Assembly: GCF_000834635.1 (NCBI RefSeq)
Contig: NZ_JXQV01000012.1
Coordinates: 62,001-126,000 of the forward strand
Direction of reading: 5' to 3'
Length of the DNA: 64,000 bases
Source: Agrobacterium tumefaciens
GTDB taxonomy: Bacteria > Pseudomonadota > Alphaproteobacteria > Rhizobiales > Rhizobiaceae
How positions within the stretch are numbered: position 1 is the first letter of the stretch; every line of letters starts with the position of its first letter. The notes under the pieces are model-generated. The model worked only from the letters and a program-made list of their open reading frames with translations, did not search any database and was not told the DNA's origin. The translations under genes and the position numbers were made by a program. Shown here in pieces: positions 19,090 through 28,919 of the stretch.

Positions 19090-19848
19090 ATGGCTGCCGA
19101 TCCTATTCTCGTTGAACGCCCGCAGGCCGCACCCGGCGTGCTGGTCATTCGCTTCAACAGGCCTGAAAAGAAAAACGCGATCACGGATGCGATGTACCGC
19201 ACCATGATCGATGCCTTGCAAGCGGCGGATGAGGCTGCCGATATTCGCGCTATCGCATTTCTCGGCACCAACGGCTGTTTTTCGGCCGGAAACGACATGG
19301 CCGATTTCATGGCCTTCGCCATGTCTGGAGGCAAGGGACGACTGGCGGCGGCGGATTTTCTGCATGCCCTGGTGGGCGTCCAGAAACCCATCGTCTCCGG
19401 TGTGGATGGCCTTGCCATCGGCATCGGAACGACGCTGCATTTGCATTGCGATCTGACGGTCGCGTCGAGCCGCAGCCTGTTCAAGACGCCATTCGTGGAT
19501 CTCGCACTGGTGCCGGAAGCTGCGTCCAGTCTGCTGGTGCCGCGCATCATGGGGCACCAGCGCGCCTTTGCGATGCTGGCAGCCGGGGAGGGCTTTTCTG
19601 CGGAGCAGGCGCTTGCCGCAGGGTTGATCTGGAAAGTGGTTCCCGAGGCTGACGTCGAGAGCGAGACGCTGAAGATCGCGTCGTCGCTTGCCGCAAAGCC
19701 GCCCCAGGCATTGAAAATTGCCCGGGATTTGCTGCGTGGAGATGTGGCCGAGGTACGGGCGCGCATTGATGCGGAAATCGTGCATTTTGCAGCGCAGTTG
19801 CAAAGTGCTGAGGCCAGAGCCGCCTTTGAGGCATTCATGCGCCGTTAA
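19090..19848 (+). CDS. Enoyl-CoA hydratase/isomerase family protein
   Basis: 252 residues of the crotonase fold. Visible are FNRPEKKNAIT, GCFSAGNDMADF (oxyanion-hole segment) and GLAIGIGTTLHLHCDLTVAS. The first catalytic Glu of mitochondrial-type hydratases is not obvious at the GxG...E position, so isomerase activity is also possible. I chose ATG 19090, with GAGGAG 10 bases upstream, over the in-frame GTG at 19081, which sits on that ribosome binding site. It is in operon with the acyl-CoA dehydrogenase. Confidence 0.88.
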   Translation: MAADPILVERPQAAPGVLVIRFNRPEKKNAITDAMYRTMIDALQAADEAADIRAIAFLGTNGCFSAGNDMADFMAFAMSGGKGRLAAADFLHALVGVQKPIVSGVDGLAIGIGTTLHLHCDLTVASSRSLFKTPFVDLALVPEAASSLLVPRIMGHQRAFAMLAAGEGFSAEQALAAGLIWKVVPEADVESETLKIASSLAAKPPQALKIARDLLRGDVAEVRARIDAEIVHFAAQLQSAEARAAFEAFMRR

Positions 19849-19944
19849 GCGTGGACGTTGAAAATAGGCGGGTCTTATGGAATTGCTGGCAAAGGCAGTT
19901 TAGTCTTTGCGCAAAACTGCCTGTCTTTCAAGAAAGCCTGTAAC

Positions 19945-20265
19945 ATGCGCCCCATCGTGCTTGCCACGCTCGCCCTCATGTCCCTCTCCAGCATTGCGCA
20001 AGCGGCAAGCATTCTGCAACTGCAAATGCCGCAGGCGCGCCAGAGCGATGTGGTCGAGGTCCAGAACTACAACAGCCAGTCCAGGCGGCCTGATCGAAAC
20101 AACAATTCCGACCGCCGCTATCAGCGTTTCGTCTGCGTGGTGACGCCACCCGATAGCGCCAATCGCTCCCGCCCTTATGTCTGCCCCGTCCAGCAGGGCC
20201 GCGTGGGCGGACGTTGCCGCTGCAACGGCGTGGTTGGCAGCGGCAATATCGATACGGCCTGGTAA
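19945..20265 (+). CDS. Small secreted protein of unknown function
   Basis: 106 residues from ATG 19945. The signal peptide (MRPIVLATLALMSLSSIAQA) is clear. The mature part has LQMPQARQSDVVEVQNYN, a basic Asn/Arg stretch, and four cysteines (FVCVVTPP, YVCPVQQG, GRCRCNG) that could form two disulfides. I do not recognise the family. The ribosome binding site is weak. The frame upstream of this Met is open but non-coding in character. It ends three bases from the convergent methyltransferase gene. Confidence 0.7.
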   Translation: MRPIVLATLALMSLSSIAQAASILQLQMPQARQSDVVEVQNYNSQSRRPDRNNNSDRRYQRFVCVVTPPDSANRSRPYVCPVQQGRVGGRCRCNGVVGSGNIDTAW

Positions 20266-20268
20266 GGC

Positions 20269-21519
20269 CTATTTTTCGAGCGTTGCGACCGCTTCCACAT
20301 GCGGCGACCATAGGAACTGGTCCACAGGCGTGACCTTGGTGATGCGGTATCCACCCTCGACCAGAATGGCGAGATCCCGCGCCAGCGACAGCGGATTGCA
20401 GCTGACGGCAACAATCTTCTTGACCGTGCTGCGCGCCAGTTCCTTGCACTGGGCTTCCGCGCCTGCACGTGGTGGATCGAAAACCACGGCGTCATAGTTC
20501 TTCAGTTCCTTGGCTGTCAGTGCGTGGCGGAACAGGTCGCGCTTTTCAATGGTCACGGGCTTCAGGCCTTGCGTATTGCGGGCAGCAAGATCCAGCGCCT
20601 TCAGCGCCTTTTCCTCGGCTTCGACCGCGTGCACCTTGCCCAGACGCGCAAGGCGAAGCGCAAACGTGCCGGAACCACAAAACAGATCGGCAATGCGTTT
20701 GGATTTGCCCACATGCTCCAGCACCAGCGCGGCCATGGCATCTTCCGCCTGCCGGGTGGCCTGTGCAAAGCCGCCGGATGGCGGAGTGATGGAAATGCCA
20801 TCGAAATCGATCATCGGCTTTTGCGGCTCGATCAGGATTTCACCCGAAAGCGACACACGCGAGATGCCGCGCATGGAAAGCACGGTTTCGGTGACCGCCC
20901 GGCGCTGCTTGTCATTGGCAGACTTGATGCCTTCAAACGCAATATCCAAACCGGACAGCGTTTCCATCACGGCGATCCGGAAGGGCTCCGCATTGGATGC
21001 GAGCGGCAGACTGATGGCTCTGATAGCATCGAGGCGCGAGACGATGCCATCCGAGCTGACGGGACATTCCTCGATAGCGACGATATGGTGGCTGTTGGCC
21101 TGGCTGAAGCCTAGAAGCATGCCTTTTTCTGTCTTTCTGGCGGTAAAGACGACACGGCGTCTCTCGCCCGGGCGACAGTGCACAAGCGTTTCCACCGGCA
21201 CATCCAGCCCTTTGGACTTCAACGCCGCGACCACGAGGCTGCGCTTGAACACGTGATAGGGCTCATCGGCCATATGCTGCAGCGAACAGCCGCCGCAGGT
21301 GCCGTTCTTGCCATCCGGACCGAAGTGGCGGCAGGCGGGCTCACGCCGCTCTGGTGCTGGCGTGGTGATGGACATGACCATGCCCTGATCCTTGACCCGG
21401 GCAATCGCTACCGTTTCGCCCGGCAAGGCAAACGGCACGTAGATCGGACCGTCGGAACCATGCACGATCCCGTCGCCCTGTGCACCAAGGCTTTGTATTG
21501 TGACCGTCTGGGTTGTCAT
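20269..21519 (-). CDS. Class I SAM-dependent RNA (uracil-C5) methyltransferase, RumA/TrmA family
   Basis: 416 residues. A TRAM-like N-terminal domain (VTIQSLGAQGDGIVHG) is followed by an iron-sulfur cysteine set (CRHFG...CGGCSLQH), a Rossmann methyltransferase core (IADLFCGSGTFALRL), FDPPRAGAEAQ, and the catalytic Cys in VSCNPLSLARDL. These fit 23S rRNA m5U methyltransferases such as RlmD/RlmCD; the exact position modified is not known. Its ATG overlaps the tlyA stop (ATGA), so two rRNA-modifying enzymes are coupled. Confidence 0.9.
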   Translation of the reverse strand: MTTQTVTIQSLGAQGDGIVHGSDGPIYVPFALPGETVAIARVKDQGMVMSITTPAPERREPACRHFGPDGKNGTCGGCSLQHMADEPYHVFKRSLVVAALKSKGLDVPVETLVHCRPGERRRVVFTARKTEKGMLLGFSQANSHHIVAIEECPVSSDGIVSRLDAIRAISLPLASNAEPFRIAVMETLSGLDIAFEGIKSANDKQRRAVTETVLSMRGISRVSLSGEILIEPQKPMIDFDGISITPPSGGFAQATRQAEDAMAALVLEHVGKSKRIADLFCGSGTFALRLARLGKVHAVEAEEKALKALDLAARNTQGLKPVTIEKRDLFRHALTAKELKNYDAVVFDPPRAGAEAQCKELARSTVKKIVAVSCNPLSLARDLAILVEGGYRITKVTPVDQFLWSPHVEAVATLEK

Positions 21520-22268
21520 GGCTTGCGGCCTCCGAGAAGATATTCCTCATTTCCATCGCCACCTGCGATGGGGGAGGGAATAAGGCCAAGGCTGACCCAG
21601 CCCATATCTTCCACCAGCCAGCGTTCAAGCTCTGCGGCGACGGCTGGTGCCGTTTCAGGTTCTTTCAGAAGACCGGCCTTGCTGATGGCATCACGCCCTG
21701 CTTCAAACTGCGGCTTTACCAGAAGAACGGCGAGCGCACCCGGCTCTGCCAGTTCCAGGGCGGGTGCTAAGGCCAGCTTGAGCGAGATGAAGGACACATC
21801 CGAGACAATGAAGCTGATCGGACGGTTGTCGATATCGTCGCTTGTCAGAAAACGTGCGTTGAAGCCTTCAATGCTGGTCACGCGCCGGTCATTTTCAATG
21901 CGGGGGTGGATCTGGCCATGGCCGACATCGATAGACGTGACGTGGGACGCGCCGCGTTTCAGCAACACTTCGGTGAAGCCGCCAGTGGACGCGCCGACGT
22001 CAAGACATTCGAGATTGCGTGGATCGAGCTGGAAATGGTCCAGCGCAGCAACCAGCTTCAGGGCGCCGCGTGAGACATAATCCTGAGCAGGATCGCTGAT
22101 CTCGAAGACGACATTTCCGGGAAATGTCAGGCTTGGCTTGGTCACAACCTTGCCGTTGACACGCACGGTTCCGCGCGCAACGGCGTCGCGGGCGCGAGAG
22201 CGGCTGGCGAACAGACCGCGTGACACGAGAAGCTGGTCCAGCCGGTGATTTTCAGATGAATGAGACAT
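21516..22268 (-). CDS. tlyA: TlyA family rRNA 2'-O-methyltransferase
   Basis: 250 residues from ATG 22268. The N-terminal S4 RNA-binding domain (RLDQLLVSRGLFASRSRARD, GTVRVNGKVVTKPS) is followed by an FtsJ-type methyltransferase domain (CLDVGASTGGFTEVLL, DVSFISL, VKPQFEAG). TlyA methylates cytidines in 16S and 23S rRNA in actinobacteria; the role in rhizobia is inferred. An upstream 12-codon extension of the frame lacks similarity. It overlaps the next gene by ATGA. Confidence 0.92.
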   Translation of the reverse strand: MSHSSENHRLDQLLVSRGLFASRSRARDAVARGTVRVNGKVVTKPSLTFPGNVVFEISDPAQDYVSRGALKLVAALDHFQLDPRNLECLDVGASTGGFTEVLLKRGASHVTSIDVGHGQIHPRIENDRRVTSIEGFNARFLTSDDIDNRPISFIVSDVSFISLKLALAPALELAEPGALAVLLVKPQFEAGRDAISKAGLLKEPETAPAVAAELERWLVEDMGWVSLGLIPSPIAGGDGNEEYLLGGRKP

Positions 22269-22516
22269 AGCCGTGTCAATGACTGTCAAAAGCCCGGAAA
22301 GCAAGCATTTTGTGATGTCATGCCGGTGCGGGCTGCACCGGTTTGTCCACAGGGTGACACGTCTGGTTTAAGCGAAAATAAACGGCTTGGTGCAATGTTG
22401 GCGCGAAGCTGAGTTCCGGCGCACCATTACTGCCATGATGGCATTCCCGAACAAATGACGTGACGTCAGTGGCCGTTTGGCCTTGCGTCACTCCTGACGT
22501 ATCGAGAGATTTCGTG

Positions 22517-24541
22517 ATGTCTTTAAAAAATTTACCTATCATCCTGAAGCTTGTCGCAACCTTCCTCGCCTTGATGGCTGTCTGCCTTGTCGCAACGGCT
22601 GTCGTGTTTTGGCAAACGCTTGAAGCCAAACGCGTTTCCGACGAGCAGGCAAACATCAACAGGATTGTGTCTGCGGTTGACGCTGCTCAGGCTGCAATGC
22701 TGGAACAGGCAGTCGATCAACGCGGCTATATCCTGTTTCGCACCGATAGCACCTATAATGACGTGTTTGCTCAGCGTACGTTGATGCTGAAAAAGCTGGA
22801 TGAAGCGCGCGACCTTGCTGCTGGCCAGCCGGACGTTTTGAAATCCATCAACGACATGCAGGGCGCAGCAAACATATTCTATACGCAGCTGATCGAGCCC
22901 CAGATGGCAGCTCGCAAAAACACCGAAGCCTCGATTGCAGACGTGATTGAAATCGGTCGCAACAACAGCAAGGGGCAACTGGATGGCTTCCGCGCTGCGG
23001 CAACCAAGATCAAGTCTGAGCTTGCAGCGGCGTCCGAAGCGAAAGCGGCAGCAGAGGCAGCAGCGCATAGCAATATTCGTCTTGCCCTTCTGGGCGGTGG
23101 TGCCGTGGCCGGTGCTATTGCCGTCCTGTTGATTTGGGGTCTTTCGCGCGTCATCGTTTCCCCGATTGTTGGCATGACCAACGCGATGGGTCGTCTTGCT
23201 AGCGGTGATATGAGCGTCGAGGTTCCAGCACTGGACCGGGGCGATGAAGTGGGCAAGATGGCGCAGGCCGTTCTGGTCTTCAAGGAAGCCGCAATCGAGA
23301 AGTCCCGCCTTTCGGGTGAAACTGACAGAATGCGCGCAGCGACAGAAGCGGACCGTCGCCGCGACGAACTCGAAAAGTCGCGGATGGAGGCCGAGCAGAC
23401 ATTTGCTCGCGATGAGCTTGCCAAGGGTCTTGAGGCTTTGGCGGATGGAAATCTGGTTTACCGGATTGAGACGCCATTCACGGAGTTCGTCGAGCCACTT
23501 CGCATCAATTTCAACAACTCGCTGGAGAAGCTTCAGGGCGCACTGCGCAAGGTTGGCGAAAACGCGTCGGCCATCAATGCTGGCGCAGCCAAGATGCTGT
23601 CTTCTGCTGATGATCTCTCCCGCCGTACCGAACAGCAGGCGGCTTCTATCGAAGAAACGGCAGCAGCCCTCGAAGAAATCACCACGACGGTCAATGATAG
23701 CGCCAAGGGTGCCGAAGAGGCAAGCGCACTGGTGCAGCGTGCACGCTCTGGCGCTGAAAAGTCCGGCACCGTTGTCCGCAATGCCGTTTCCGCCATGCAG
23801 GCCATCGAGCATTCATCCAGCGAAATCACCAGCATCATCGGCGTTATCGACGATATCGCCTTCCAGACCAACCTTCTGGCGTTGAACGCGGGTGTTGAAG
23901 CTGCCCGCGCGGGTGAAGCGGGCAAGGGCTTTGCCGTTGTCGCGCAGGAGGTGCGCGAACTGGCGCAGCGTTCAGCCAAGGCGGCCAAGGAGATCAAGGT
24001 GCTGATCAGCGCCTCCAGCCAGCAGGTTGAAAACGGTGTGAACCTGGTTGGCGAAACCGGCAAGGCTCTGGAACTCATCATTGCTGAAGTTGAGGAAATC
24101 AACGCTCACGTCACCACCATCGTGACGGCTTCCCGCGAGCAGGCAACCGGCTTGCAGGAGATCAACACCGCCGTCAACACGATGGATCAGGGCACGCAGA
24201 AAAATGCTGCCATGGTGGAAGAGCAGACCGCAGCCAGCCACACGCTTGCCCGCGAAGCACAGGCCCTGAACGAACTCATCGGTCAGTTCAATCTTGGCAA
24301 CGGTGCGCCTGTCGCCAAAACCGTTCCTCCGGTGCCCCACAGCGCACCGCGCACCGCCTCTGCATCCGTGCCAAAGCCTGTCTATTCCCCAGCACCACGC
24401 CCGGCCGCGAAGATCGCAAAGCCGACAGCCCGCCCGGTCCCTTCGCCGGCCCGCGCACTCGGGCAGAGCCTTGAAAAAGCCTTTGCTGCTGCCCCCGATA
24501 CCTCTGCCAAACCTGCCGCGCAGGATTGGGAAGAGTTCTGA
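22517..24541 (+). CDS. Methyl-accepting chemotaxis protein with CheR-tethering tail
   Basis: 674 residues. Membrane helix near 10-32, a periplasmic four-helix (CHASE3-like) sensor region with QRGYILFRTDS, second membrane helix near 188-212, HAMP (SPIVGMTNAMGRLASGDM), further linker and the MCP signalling domain with [18 protein letters not shown]. After a Pro/Ala-rich linker the last residues are DWEEF, matching the xWxxF pentapeptide that binds the methyltransferase CheR. Start at 22517 follows GAGAG; an earlier in-frame start lacks membrane character. It sits between dxs and tlyA on the opposite strand, closed by a strong terminator. Confidence 0.94.
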   Translation: MSLKNLPIILKLVATFLALMAVCLVATAVVFWQTLEAKRVSDEQANINRIVSAVDAAQAAMLEQAVDQRGYILFRTDSTYNDVFAQRTLMLKKLDEARDLAAGQPDVLKSINDMQGAANIFYTQLIEPQMAARKNTEASIADVIEIGRNNSKGQLDGFRAAATKIKSELAAASEAKAAAEAAAHSNIRLALLGGGAVAGAIAVLLIWGLSRVIVSPIVGMTNAMGRLASGDMSVEVPALDRGDEVGKMAQAVLVFKEAAIEKSRLSGETDRMRAATEADRRRDELEKSRMEAEQTFARDELAKGLEALADGNLVYRIETPFTEFVEPLRINFNNSLEKLQGALRKVGENASAINAGAAKMLSSADDLSRRTEQQAASIEETAAALEEITTTVNDSAKGAEEASALVQRARSGAEKSGTVVRNAVSAMQAIEHSSSEITSIIGVIDDIAFQTNLLALNAGVEAARAGEAGKGFAVVAQEVRELAQRSAKAAKEIKVLISASSQQVENGVNLVGETGKALELIIAEVEEINAHVTTIVTASREQATGLQEINTAVNTMDQGTQKNAAMVEEQTAASHTLAREAQALNELIGQFNLGNGAPVAKTVPPVPHSAPRTASASVPKPVYSPAPRPAAKIAKPTARPVPSPARALGQSLEKAFAAAPDTSAKPAAQDWEEF

Positions 24542-24564
24542 GAAACAGGCATAAGCTGACATGC

Positions 24565-24596
24565 AAAACCCGCCGGAGAGATCCGGCGGGTTTTTT
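24565..24596. terminator. Bidirectional rho-independent terminator between chemoreceptor gene and dxs
   Basis: AAAACCCGCCGG and CCGGCGGGTTTT form a 12-bp stem with a 6-nt loop, followed by T-runs on the plus strand and TTTT on the minus strand. Confidence 0.9.
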
Positions 24597-24645
24597 ATTA
24601 GCGGTCAGAAGGAAGGGCTTTCTGACGTGTGAATGAACTGACGGT

Positions 24646-26562
24646 TCAGGCGACGCCGAGTCCCGCACGCTTCTGGCCGAGGGCATCAAAGACGGTGGAA
24701 ACGATGCCCGCCCGGTCGAGTCCGGCATTGGCATACATGACCTCCGGTTTCGCCTGCTCGACCCATTGGTCAGGCAGGGTCAGTGTGCGAACCTTGAGAC
24801 CCGTATCCAGAAGTCCGGCGCTGGCCATGAATTGCAGCACGTGAGCGCCAAACCCGCCCGCGGCACCTTCTTCGATGGTAATCAGCACCTCATGGTGGCT
24901 GGCGAGCTGGCGAATCAGATCAATGTCCAGCGGCTTGGCAAAACGGGCATCGGCCACAGTGGTGGAAAGGCCAGCGGCATCCAGATCTTCCGCTGCCGCC
25001 AGACATTCTGCAAGGCGTGTACCGAAAGAGAGCAGGGCGACCTTGCTGCCTTCCTTGATGACCCGGCCCTTGCCAATAGTCAGAATTTCGCCGCGCGCTG
25101 GCATTTCGATACCAACACCTTCACCGCGCGGATATCGGAAGGAAATCGGACCTTCATCATAGGCGGCGGCTGTGCGCACCATATGCTTCAGTTCCGCTTC
25201 ATCCGCTGCCGCCATAACGACCATGCCGGGCAGGGTGGCGAGAAATGTCGTGTCGAAAGAGCCTGAGTGGGTCGGTCCATCCGCGCCGACGAAACCAGCG
25301 CGGTCAATCGGAAAGCGCACAGGCAAGGACTGTATCGCCACGTCATGCACCAGCTGGTCGTAACCGCGTTGCAGGAAGGTGGAGTAGAGCGCGCAAAACG
25401 GTTTGTAGCCATCGGCTGCCAGACCCGCCGCAAAGGTAACGGCATGCTGCTCGGCGATACCGACATCGAAGCTCCGTTTTGGAAAAATCTCGGCCAACTT
25501 GTCCAGGCCCGTGCCGTTCGGCATGGCGGCGCTGACGCCAACGATCTTCTCGTCCAGCGTCGCTTCCTGCACCAGCGCTTCAGCAAACACGCTGGTATAG
25601 CTCGGCGCATTCGGCTTGGCTTTCGCCTGTGTGCCGGTGATGACATCGAACTTGTTGACGCCGTGATACTTGTCGGCTGCGGCTTCGGCGGGCGCATAGC
25701 CCTTGCCCTTTTGCGTGACCACATGGATCAGCACAGGGCCTTTCTGGTTGTCGCGGACATTGCGCAGGACCGGCAGAAGATGCTCGAAGGAGTGACCGTC
25801 GATCGGGCCGATGTGGTAAAAGCCTAGCTCCTCGAAAAGCGTTCCGCCAGTCACATAGCCGCGTGCATGCGTGACTGCGCGGGTAATGGCCCGGTCGATC
25901 GACTTACCGAGATAGGCCGTCAGTTTCTTACCAAGATCGCGAAAGCCCATATAGGTGCGGCCGGAGGCGAGGCGCGCCAGATAGGCGCTCATGGCACCCG
26001 TTGGTGGCGCAATCGACATATCATTATCGTTGAGGATGACGATCAGCCGGGCGTCCAGCGCACCGGCATTGTTCAGTGCCTCAAACGCCATGCCTGCGGA
26101 CATGGAGCCATCGCCGATCACGGAAATCACCTTGCGGTCGCTGCCATCAAGCTCGGCGGCAACCGCCATGCCGAGGCCAGCGGAAATCGATGTGGAGGAA
26201 TGACCCGCGCCAAAATCGTCATATTCGCTTTCAGCACGACGCGTGAAGCCGGAAAGCCCACCTTCCTGCCGAAGCGTGCGGATGCGATCCCGACGCCCGG
26301 TCAGGATTTTGTGCGGGTAACATTGGTGGCCGACATCGAAGATGAGCCGGTCTTCCGGCGTATTGAACACCTTGTGGATGGCAATGGTCAGTTCCACCAC
26401 GCCGAGGCCTGCGCCCAGATGCCCGCCCGTGGTCGAGACAGCATCGATCATCTCGTCGCGCAATTCCCGCGCAAGCTGCGGCAAATCGCGATCCTCGATC
26501 GACTTGAGATCGGAAGGGAATTTCACACGGTCAAGCAATGGTGTCTCTGGCATTCCGGTCAA
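24646..26562 (-). CDS. dxs: 1-deoxy-D-xylulose-5-phosphate synthase
   Basis: Thiamine-diphosphate enzyme that condenses pyruvate and glyceraldehyde 3-phosphate, first step of the MEP isoprenoid pathway; ispH of the same pathway is at 54.2 kb. Motifs: [29 protein letters not shown], the ThDP motif [31 protein letters not shown] and [15 protein letters not shown]. Length is 638 residues if it starts at TTG 26562, which has GAAGG 8 nt upstream, or 635 from ATG 26553, which has none; I keep the TTG start with reserve. Confidence 0.97.
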   Translation of the reverse strand: MTGMPETPLLDRVKFPSDLKSIEDRDLPQLARELRDEMIDAVSTTGGHLGAGLGVVELTIAIHKVFNTPEDRLIFDVGHQCYPHKILTGRRDRIRTLRQEGGLSGFTRRAESEYDDFGAGHSSTSISAGLGMAVAAELDGSDRKVISVIGDGSMSAGMAFEALNNAGALDARLIVILNDNDMSIAPPTGAMSAYLARLASGRTYMGFRDLGKKLTAYLGKSIDRAITRAVTHARGYVTGGTLFEELGFYHIGPIDGHSFEHLLPVLRNVRDNQKGPVLIHVVTQKGKGYAPAEAAADKYHGVNKFDVITGTQAKAKPNAPSYTSVFAEALVQEATLDEKIVGVSAAMPNGTGLDKLAEIFPKRSFDVGIAEQHAVTFAAGLAADGYKPFCALYSTFLQRGYDQLVHDVAIQSLPVRFPIDRAGFVGADGPTHSGSFDTTFLATLPGMVVMAAADEAELKHMVRTAAAYDEGPISFRYPRGEGVGIEMPARGEILTIGKGRVIKEGSKVALLSFGTRLAECLAAAEDLDAAGLSTTVADARFAKPLDIDLIRQLASHHEVLITIEEGAAGGFGAHVLQFMASAGLLDTGLKVRTLTLPDQWVEQAKPEVMYANAGLDRAGIVSTVFDALGQKRAGLGVA

Positions 26563-26653
26563 TCGTTCGGCCTTCGTTTTTTTGTGGTGAATCTGCCGCT
26601 TCAGATGGTGCGTAGAACCACCTTGGGCAAGATTTATTTTGTTTTAACGAATT

Positions 26654-27577
26654 TCAACCCTGCGGCAAAGGGACAAACTCTTCTTCATCCCCCGGTACGA
26701 TGTCGAAGCGAGCGGTTCTCCACTCTTCCTTGGCTATTTCGATGCGTTCTTTGGACGATGACACAAAATTCCACCAGATATAGCGCTTCGAATTCAGCGC
26801 CGCGCCACCAAAAAGCATGATGTGGCAACCATAATTGCCGCCTTTCAACGTAATATCATCGCCCGCGCGAAATACGATGAGCTGATCGGCAGCGAAAACA
26901 TCGCCCGCCACATCCAGTGAACCGGAGAGAATATAGATCGCCCGCTCTTCGTGATCGGCGGGAAAGGGAAACTTGACCCCGGGCTCCAGCGTCAGATCAA
27001 CGTAAAGCGTATCGGTCAACGTGTTAACCGGCGATTCAGCGCCTGCGAATGCGCCAATGACGACCCGGCCGGTCGCGCCCTTGATATCAATCACGGGCAT
27101 GGCCTCGCGTCCCGTATGGGAAAAATCCGGCGCGATTTCTTCACTTCCGTCCGGCAGGGCAAGCCATGTTTGCAGGCCGGACATGGAAAGCGGGTGACCG
27201 CGCAGGTTTTCCGGCGTTCGCTCTGAATGCACAATGCCGCGCCCTGCGGTCATCAGATTGAGATCGCCGGGGCGGATCACCAGTTCGGTGCCGAGGCTAT
27301 CGCGATGCTTGATTTCGCCATCAAACAGGTAAGTGACCGTCGAAAGCCCGATATGCGGATGCGGTTTCACATCCAGTGCCTGGCCGGCTCTGAGAATGGC
27401 CGGGCCCATACGGTCAAAGAAGATGAAGGGCCCAACCAACCGCCGGTCTCGCGTTGGCAGGGCGCGCCGCACGGCAAACCCGCCAATATCACTGGAGCGC
27501 GGAATGATGAGGTTTTCGATGGCGTCACAGGCAAAAGCATCGCCTGCTGCCGGGTCTCTTCCCGGAAAAAATGACAT
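26654..27577 (-). CDS. Pirin family protein
   Basis: 307-residue bicupin. The N-terminal pirin domain shows VRRALPTRDRRLVGPFIFFDRMGP, DVKPHPHIGLSTVTYLFDGE (metal-binding His pair) and HRDSLG; the C-terminal pirin domain follows from about residue 185. Pirins bind iron and some have quercetin dioxygenase activity; the function here is unknown. The ATG at 27577 follows AGGAG. It is on the same strand as dxs upstream of it, with a 91-base gap, probably its own unit. Confidence 0.9.
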   Translation of the reverse strand: MSFFPGRDPAAGDAFACDAIENLIIPRSSDIGGFAVRRALPTRDRRLVGPFIFFDRMGPAILRAGQALDVKPHPHIGLSTVTYLFDGEIKHRDSLGTELVIRPGDLNLMTAGRGIVHSERTPENLRGHPLSMSGLQTWLALPDGSEEIAPDFSHTGREAMPVIDIKGATGRVVIGAFAGAESPVNTLTDTLYVDLTLEPGVKFPFPADHEERAIYILSGSLDVAGDVFAADQLIVFRAGDDITLKGGNYGCHIMLFGGAALNSKRYIWWNFVSSSKERIEIAKEEWRTARFDIVPGDEEEFVPLPQG

Positions 27578-27693
27578 GGCAATCTCCTGAGATCAGGCTG
27601 TATCTTACCATGATTCAAGGCGTTCGTGAGGAATCAATAATGAACGGTCTGTTTTCGTGCTGTTCATCGAAGCCAAGAACTGGGGAGGGGAGC

Positions 27694-27948
27694 CTATTCG
27701 CCGTCCAGCGGCTCCACACCAACCGGCTTGCCTGCGCGATCCAAACGAATTTTCTCGATGCGCTTTTCAGCCGCCGTCAGCAGCGTTTCGCAATGCTTCT
27801 TCAAGGCTTCGCCGCGCTCGTAAATGGCAATGGATTCGTCCAGCGCCACATCGCCGCGTTCCAGACGGGCGACAATGCTTTCCAGCTCGGCGACAGCCTT
27901 TTCGAAAGAATAACCGCTGACATCGGCTGTGTTGGCATTTTCCGTCAT
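27694..27948 (-). CDS. xseB: Exodeoxyribonuclease VII small subunit
   Basis: 84 residues, full length for XseB. The motif [36 protein letters not shown] covers the two helices of the subunit and is distinctive. Start at ATG 27948 has AAGGG 6 nt upstream; the TTG at 27954 lies too close to that signal. It begins two bases after the stop of the deacetylase-like gene, so the two are probably coupled. The large subunit xseA is not in the window. Confidence 0.94.
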   Translation of the reverse strand: MTENANTADVSGYSFEKAVAELESIVARLERGDVALDESIAIYERGEALKKHCETLLTAAEKRIEKIRLDRAGKPVGVEPLDGE

Positions 27949-27950
27949 GT

Positions 27951-28886
27951 TCAACCCTTCATCATTCTCAAAATATGCATGGCTGCTGATTCCGCCAACC
28001 CTTCCAGATCATAACCACCTTCAAGCAGGCTGACGACCCGGTTGGCGGCAAATTTGTCTGCCATCTCTAAAATTCGGCCCGTCGCCCAGTCAAAATCTTC
28101 GCCCACCAGATTGATCTGCGCCAGCGGATCGCGGTGATGCGCATCAAATCCGGCGGAAATGATGATGAGATCCGGCGAGAAATCGGCGAGCGCTGGCAGC
28201 ACGCGCGACTTGAAAGCCTCACGAAAATGGTCGCTGCCGGTATTCGGCGAAAGCGGTGCGTTGACGATGTTGTTCTTGATGCCCGTCTCGCGCTTGTCGC
28301 CGCTCCACGGGTAGAGCGGCATCTGGTGGGTGGAGCAGAACAGCACGGATGTGTCGTTCCAGAAAATATCCTGGGTGCCGTTGCCGTGGTGCACGTCCCA
28401 ATCCACGATGGCGACACGCTCTGCGCCATAGGTCTTTTGCGCGTGGCGTGCGGCGATGGCGGCATTGTTGAACAGGCAGAAACCCATCGCCTTTTCGGTT
28501 TCCGCATGGTGGCCGGGCGGGCGGCTGGCCACGAAAACATTGTCTGCGGCCCCTGAAAATACGTCATCGACAGCCGACATGGCGGCCCCGATGCCCGTCA
28601 GCGCCGCCTGTAGCGATTTCGGCGAGGCATAGGTATCAGCCTCGATGCGGTTGATCTCACCTTCCTCTTCCGGAATTTGCCGCATGATCGAAATCAGATG
28701 GCTTTCCGGATGTGCCAACAGAATGGCATCTTCATTGGCCTGAGGCGCTTGGCGGCGCTCCAGTCGCTCAAAATTGGGATGCTCAAGCGCGATATTGAGC
28801 GAGCGCAACCGGTCGGGGCGTTCGGGATGCCCCTGCGGCGTGATGTGTTCCAGGAATATCGGGTGCTCGTAAAGCCGTGTGGCCAT
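27951..28886 (-). CDS. Histone deacetylase family protein (acetylpolyamine/acyl-lysine deacetylase-like)
   Basis: 311 residues with the HDAC fold. Zinc and catalytic motifs: [38 protein letters not shown] and [13 protein letters not shown]. The His-His pair, the Asp/His zinc ligands and the second Asp are all present, so it should be an active deacetylase of unknown substrate (acetylpolyamine or protein). The ATG follows CAGGAG. It lies between bioY and xseB on the same strand with short gaps. Confidence 0.93.
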   Translation of the reverse strand: MATRLYEHPIFLEHITPQGHPERPDRLRSLNIALEHPNFERLERRQAPQANEDAILLAHPESHLISIMRQIPEEEGEINRIEADTYASPKSLQAALTGIGAAMSAVDDVFSGAADNVFVASRPPGHHAETEKAMGFCLFNNAAIAARHAQKTYGAERVAIVDWDVHHGNGTQDIFWNDTSVLFCSTHQMPLYPWSGDKRETGIKNNIVNAPLSPNTGSDHFREAFKSRVLPALADFSPDLIIISAGFDAHHRDPLAQINLVGEDFDWATGRILEMADKFAANRVVSLLEGGYDLEGLAESAAMHILRMMKG

Positions 28887-28919
28887 GGCGGTTACTCCTG
28901 AACAGCCCTAACGGAAGCG

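Noticed and set aside
22461..22468. TGACGTCA palindrome before the second chemoreceptor gene
   Set aside because: Eight bases only, with no second half-site at fixed spacing and no known regulator in reach.
27640..28014. Plus-strand frame starting MNGLFSCCSS with GAGGA upstream
   Set aside because: It runs mainly antisense to xseB and ends within the deacetylase gene; no family similarity.
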